From Alistipes sp. (GTDB lineage: Bacteria > Bacteroidota > Bacteroidia > Bacteroidales > Rikenellaceae): DNA of 64,000 nucleotides. The stretch is taken from positions 62,001 through 126,000 of the forward strand of contig JAFSDP010000003.1 of NCBI GenBank assembly GCA_017436185.1, in the 5' to 3' direction. Position 1 is the stretch's first letter. The number at the start of each line of letters is the position of its first letter. Below, piece after piece: positions 61,121 through 64,000 of the stretch. The notes beneath the pieces are model-generated. The model saw only the letters and a list, made by a program, of their open reading frames with translations, did no database searches and was not told the DNA's origin. A program made the position numbers and the translations under genes.

Positions 61121-61615
61121 TTATAGTAGTTCGACCAACGCTTTGGCTGCTGTCTCGGCATCGGCTACCAACACCCTGCGGCCCTTGTGGCATAGGGGTG
61201 CATCCGCATCGGTGTTGATAGCCACAACGCAGGTTGTTGGGGCGATTCCGACCGTGTGCAGCCGATCGCCCGAGATACCGAAGGCAAGGTAATAGTCGGG
61301 GGCTATCGAACAGCCCGTGCGACCCACCATCTGTGCGTGGTCAATCAGGTCGTTATCCACCGCAGGGCGAGTGCCTACAACCTGACAATTCATCTTCTCG
61401 GCCAGGCGGTTGATGTGGCTCATCGCCTCACGGCTTACGCCACCGCCCACGCCCACCATCCAACTGCCCTGCCGACGACCGATAAGGGTCGCAAGCTCCT
61501 CAATGGTAATGGGTTGCTGCAAGGTCTGCATTGTCTCGAAATGCTCCTCGGCGGCCGACTCGGGTCGTTGTTGGTGACGCTCCGCAAGGAGTTGTCGCAC
61601 ATTGATGTTAAGCAT
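61121..61615 (-). CDS. ETF-alpha C-terminal (FAD-binding) domain protein, no N-domain
   Basis: 164 residues from ATG 61615; other starts only extend into the ligase frame. It aligns with the last half of electron transfer flavoprotein alpha: VGVGGGVSREAMSHINRLAEK, VVGTRPAVDNDLI, QMVGRTGCSIAPDYYLAFGISG and VAINTDADAPLC, the FAD site. The ~150-residue N-terminal domain that packs against ETF-beta is missing, and no etfB is seen. Overlaps the ligase stop by 8 bases and ends 10 bases before the dehydrogenase start. It may be a degraded remnant or a stand-alone flavoprotein; the intact frame and tight spacing favour function. Confidence 0.75.
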   Translation of the reverse strand: MLNINVRQLLAERHQQRPESAAEEHFETMQTLQQPITIEELATLIGRRQGSWMVGVGGGVSREAMSHINRLAEKMNCQVVGTRPAVDNDLIDHAQMVGRTGCSIAPDYYLAFGISGDRLHTVGIAPTTCVVAINTDADAPLCHKGRRVLVADAETAAKALVELL

Positions 61616-63251
61616 ACATAAAGCGTTTGATGCTCCCCTTCGGTGTCTTGGCAAAGGGGCTCTCCATCAGTTCGTAGTCGATGACGGCCGAGTAGGCGGG
61701 GATGCGCTGGTTCAGCTCGTCGAGGTTTTTCTGCATCAACCCTTCGAGTGTCGTGTGGTCGATGTGGTCGGCCATCGCCTTGTCGGCATTGGGCACGATG
61801 AGGGCCACCAGACGGTTTTGACGCTGCACGATAATCGACTCGGCCACATAAGGTAATGTGTTGAGTATCACCTCAATCTCTTCTGGAAAAATGTTCTGTC
61901 CGTTGGTCGAGAGCAGCATACTCTTGCACCTGCCCACCAGGAATAGATCGCCCTCACGGGTGACGGTTCCCAGGTCGCCCGTGCGAAAGAATCCGTCGGG
62001 GGTGAAGACGGCACGGGTTGCCGCCTCGTTTTTGTAGTATCCGCTGAAGACGCACGGCCCCTTGACACACAATTCGCCTGCCAGACGCTCCGGATCGGAC
62101 GAATCGATGCGGTAGGTGTAGCTCTGCTGCATACGGCCTGCCGAGCGGATGCGGTAGTTTTCGGGGTGGCCGAGCGAGATAACGGGGGCACACTCGGTCA
62201 TACCGTAGCCCGTCATAAAGGGAGCACGGAGTTTCGTGACCAGCAGCTCCTCCGTCTGGCTCGGAATGGCGGCACCACCCGTCAGGATGGCCTCGCAACG
62301 ACCTCCGAAGGCGGCCATAAAGATGGTTTGCAGGGCCGAGCAGAAGTCGGGATGGTTGCGCCAGTCGGCGAGCTTCTCGCTGCCGCTCTTGCTATGGATA
62401 AACTCACCGATGGTGTAGTCGATCATCTTGTTCAGCACCAGCGGCACGGCAAAGAAGAGGCGGGGGCGCACCTCCTGTAAGGCCGTCTTGAGGGTGTGCG
62501 GAATGGGTAACGCCGCCAAAATCGTGAGGTGCATACCGGCACACAGCGGGGTGATGGCATCGACCGTGAGGCCGAAGATGTGGGCTAACGGTAGGATGCT
62601 CAAATAGCCCTCGCCACAAAGGAACGGAAAGGCGGGCAGCACCTCATCGACATTCGACGAAAAGTTGCCGACGGTGAGCATCACCCCCTTCGGGTTACCC
62701 GTTGAGCCGGAGGTGTAGTTGATGACGCACACCTCCTCCATCTGGCGGTCGGGAAAACGGACATCTGCACGGGTAAAGCCCTTGTCGTAGGTATCCCAAA
62801 AATGGCGGTCCAACTCGTTGTAATGCTCCGCAAAGCCGTTTCGGGCGGCTAACAAGGCCCCCGTGCGGAGGTCGATGGCGGCCAAGAGTTGGGGCATATC
62901 CTCGAACGACATCTTCTCGAACGAGGCCGCATCGGTGTAGAGGATGCGGCTGTCGGCGTGATCGACCAAACGCTGCGTGTCGAGGGGCAGGTAGCCGTTC
63001 AGCAGCGGTACAGCTACATAACCTCCCGATACAACAGCCATAAAGGTCTCGACCCAGGCCGACGTGCTGGCTGCGTGGATGGCGATTTTGTCGCCCTGCT
63101 GCAACCCTGCCTCACGCCACAACAGGTGAAGACGGACGATGCGTCGGGCCAACTCGCCATAGGTAATCGGCTCATGGCCGTAGTCGTTCAGGGCGGGTGC
63201 CTCCCATTGGGTGTTGAGGCTCTGTAAGAATCTATGAATAAAATAGGTCAT
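61608..63251 (-). CDS. AMP-binding long-chain acyl-CoA/acyl-ACP synthetase
   Basis: 547 residues from ATG 63251. ANL-superfamily motifs: INYTSGSTGNPKGVML (P-loop, about 178-192), MTGYGMTECAPVISLG and FFRTGDLGTVTREGDLFLVGR with KSMLLSTNGQNIFPEEIE near the C-terminal hinge. Activates a fatty acid as acyl-AMP and loads CoA (or ACP). It lies 92 bases after acpP but is separated from it by an intrinsic terminator. It overlaps the ETF-alpha domain gene by 8 bases. Confidence 0.9.
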   Translation of the reverse strand: MTYFIHRFLQSLNTQWEAPALNDYGHEPITYGELARRIVRLHLLWREAGLQQGDKIAIHAASTSAWVETFMAVVSGGYVAVPLLNGYLPLDTQRLVDHADSRILYTDAASFEKMSFEDMPQLLAAIDLRTGALLAARNGFAEHYNELDRHFWDTYDKGFTRADVRFPDRQMEEVCVINYTSGSTGNPKGVMLTVGNFSSNVDEVLPAFPFLCGEGYLSILPLAHIFGLTVDAITPLCAGMHLTILAALPIPHTLKTALQEVRPRLFFAVPLVLNKMIDYTIGEFIHSKSGSEKLADWRNHPDFCSALQTIFMAAFGGRCEAILTGGAAIPSQTEELLVTKLRAPFMTGYGMTECAPVISLGHPENYRIRSAGRMQQSYTYRIDSSDPERLAGELCVKGPCVFSGYYKNEAATRAVFTPDGFFRTGDLGTVTREGDLFLVGRCKSMLLSTNGQNIFPEEIEVILNTLPYVAESIIVQRQNRLVALIVPNADKAMADHIDHTTLEGLMQKNLDELNQRIPAYSAVIDYELMESPFAKTPKGSIKRFMYA

Positions 63252-63284
63252 ATCTGATTTCGATAATGAGTGAAGCGGCAAAAG

Positions 63285-63321
63285 AAAAGCCTCCGTAAGG
63301 GTGGGTTTGACGGAGGCTTTT
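63285..63321 (-). terminator. Intrinsic terminator between acpP and the acyl-CoA ligase gene
   Basis: AAAAGCCTCCGT (63285-63296) pairs perfectly with ACGGAGGCTTTT (63310-63321); on the minus strand it is followed by a T-rich run. It should isolate acpP from the ligase gene. Confidence 0.85.
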
Positions 63322-63343
63322 GGGCTGATTTTTTAGCCTTCCG

Positions 63344-63580
63344 TTATTGGATGTGGCTCTCGATGTAGGAGATGGCATCGCCTACGGTCTCGATCGAGGT
63401 GGCCTCCTCCTCGGGAATGGAGAGGTTAAAGGCCTTCTCGAACTCCATAATCAGCTCAACGGTGTCGAGCGAATCGGCGCCCAGGTGGGTCGTGAAACCG
63501 GCCTCGGGGGTAATCTCGGCGGGCTTCACGCTCAGCTTGTCGGCGATGATGGCCACGACTTTCTCTTGAATTTCTGACAT
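63344..63580 (-). CDS. acpP: Acyl carrier protein
   Basis: 78 residues from ATG 63580. [20 protein letters not shown] places the phosphopantetheine serine at residue 37, and the acidic helix II is that of the housekeeping fatty-acid ACP. Its partner genes fabF and fabG lie 5 kb away on the same strand, past the ligase, ETF-domain, dehydrogenase and LytTR genes. Has its own promoter box and terminator. Confidence 0.95.
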   Translation of the reverse strand: MSEIQEKVVAIIADKLSVKPAEITPEAGFTTHLGADSLDTVELIMEFEKAFNLSIPEEEATSIETVGDAISYIESHIQ

Positions 63581-63622
63581 TGCGTTTTGCTTTTTGTGTG
63601 AAAAATGAAAAATTCTCGGCGG

Positions 63623-63630
63623 CAAAAGTA
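63623..63630 (-). promoter_or_regulatory. -7 element of the acpP promoter
   Basis: TACTTTTG on the minus strand, 42 bases before the acpP start. Confidence 0.65.
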
Positions 63631-63809
63631 TCCCCTTTTCGCTACCCTCCTGCACCATCGGGCGGGAATGTGGCCAATGGGGTGGTAGGTGTGGCAAACG
63701 GGGTGCGGAGTGGCAAAAAGTGGGGTGTGTGGCGAGTGGCGGGCAGCGAGTGGCGACTGGCGAAAAAAGGCCCCGTTCGCCCCAAAAAGGGGATTTTCGC
63801 CCCAAAACA

Positions 63810-63840
63810 TTGCAATTCCGACCCGAAAACACTATTTTTG
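63810..63840 (+). promoter_or_regulatory. Promoter of the last (partial) gene
   Basis: TTG at 63810-63812, 20-base spacer, TATTTTTG at 63833-63840; the ATG follows 25 bases later. Confidence 0.7.
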
Positions 63841-63865
63841 AGCGACAAACCAAACTAAAGACGGA

Positions 63866-64000
63866 ATGAACTACTTTTTGACAACTCTTTTGGCGATGAT
63901 GACAACGGCAATGGCGGTGGCACAACCCACCGAGCGAGTGCTTACGATGGAGGAGGCGGTGCTCGGCGTAGGGCTGCAGGTGGAGAATCGACAGGTGGTG
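63866..64000 (+). CDS. Secreted protein, possibly an S9-family peptidase (N-terminus only)
   Basis: The ATG at 63866 opens 45 codons that run off the right edge. A signal peptide ([16 protein letters not shown]) is followed by [18 protein letters not shown]. The LTMEEAV phrase directly after the signal recalls dipeptidyl-peptidase-IV-type S9 peptidases of Bacteroidota, but too little is visible to be sure. Confidence 0.5.
   Translation, partial: MNYFLTTLLAMMTTAMAVAQPTERVLTMEEAVLGVGLQVENRQVV

Noticed and set aside
61121..61615. Treating the ETF-alpha domain gene as a pseudogene
   Set aside because: The frame is intact, starts with ATG, overlaps its neighbour in the usual operon manner and keeps FAD-site residues. 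Kept as a gene, with the loss of the N-domain noted.

Overview
The window comes from a member of the Bacteroidota, most likely an Alistipes-like gut bacterium (Rikenellaceae). The phylum call rests on several observations: promoters of the TTTG-N19..21-TAnnTTTG type recur before genes on both strands; the primary sigma factor is the short 286-residue form without region 1.1; a gldH lipoprotein gene sits beside a PSP1/ricT gene; and S6-S18-L9 form an operon. The genus is an inference from the overall look of the proteins, not from an rRNA gene.

Bases 1-19500 are a surface-polysaccharide locus in two modules. The first (2-9478) runs on the + strand as one tightly packed unit: the end of a Wzx-type flippase, glycosyltransferases (GT2/GT-A, GT8, GT2, GT25, GT2, GT4, GT4), an acyltransferase-3 and a Wzy-like polymerase. 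Several of its genes are clearly more AT-rich than the rest of the window. It ends at an intrinsic terminator. The second module (promoter near 9660, genes 9875-18400) carries the more conserved machinery: a GT4, the initiating sugar transferase, a PqqD-like protein, a PF14907-type nucleotidyltransferase, an HprK-like kinase, a Wza-like exporter, a Wzc-like tyrosine kinase with a (Gly-Tyr)10 tail, and an OmpA-family porin. An ECF sigma factor and a 48-residue acidic ORF follow.

Bases 19500-33400 lie almost wholly on the - strand: an SGNH hydrolase behind an archaeal-type prolyl-tRNA synthetase, an alpha-oxoamine synthase, and a six-gene overlapping unit (glutaminyl cyclase, metH, metF, M20 amidohydrolase, rnr, GT2). 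Bases 33400-38916 hold tig, clpP, clpX and transketolase on the + strand. After a BASS transporter and a DUF2147 protein comes metK, preceded by what reads as a SAM-II riboswitch. Then come htrA and rpoD.

Bases 45000-56000 hold ung with a GH28 enzyme, an alkaline phosphatase, the ricT-gldH-trmB-tonB unit, thiL with a MATE pump, adk, and rpsF-rpsR-rplI. Bases 56000-63900 hold a repeat-rich gap, fabF-fabG, a membrane LytTR regulator, an unusual acyl-CoA ligase / ETF-alpha C-domain / acyl-CoA dehydrogenase unit, acpP, and the first 45 codons of a secreted protein, possibly an S9 peptidase. I saw no tRNA, rRNA, transposase or CRISPR array.

The best candidates for undescribed biology are the PqqD/nucleotidyltransferase/HprK cassette inside the polysaccharide export operon, and the acyl-CoA dehydrogenase unit whose ETF-alpha has only its C-terminal domain.
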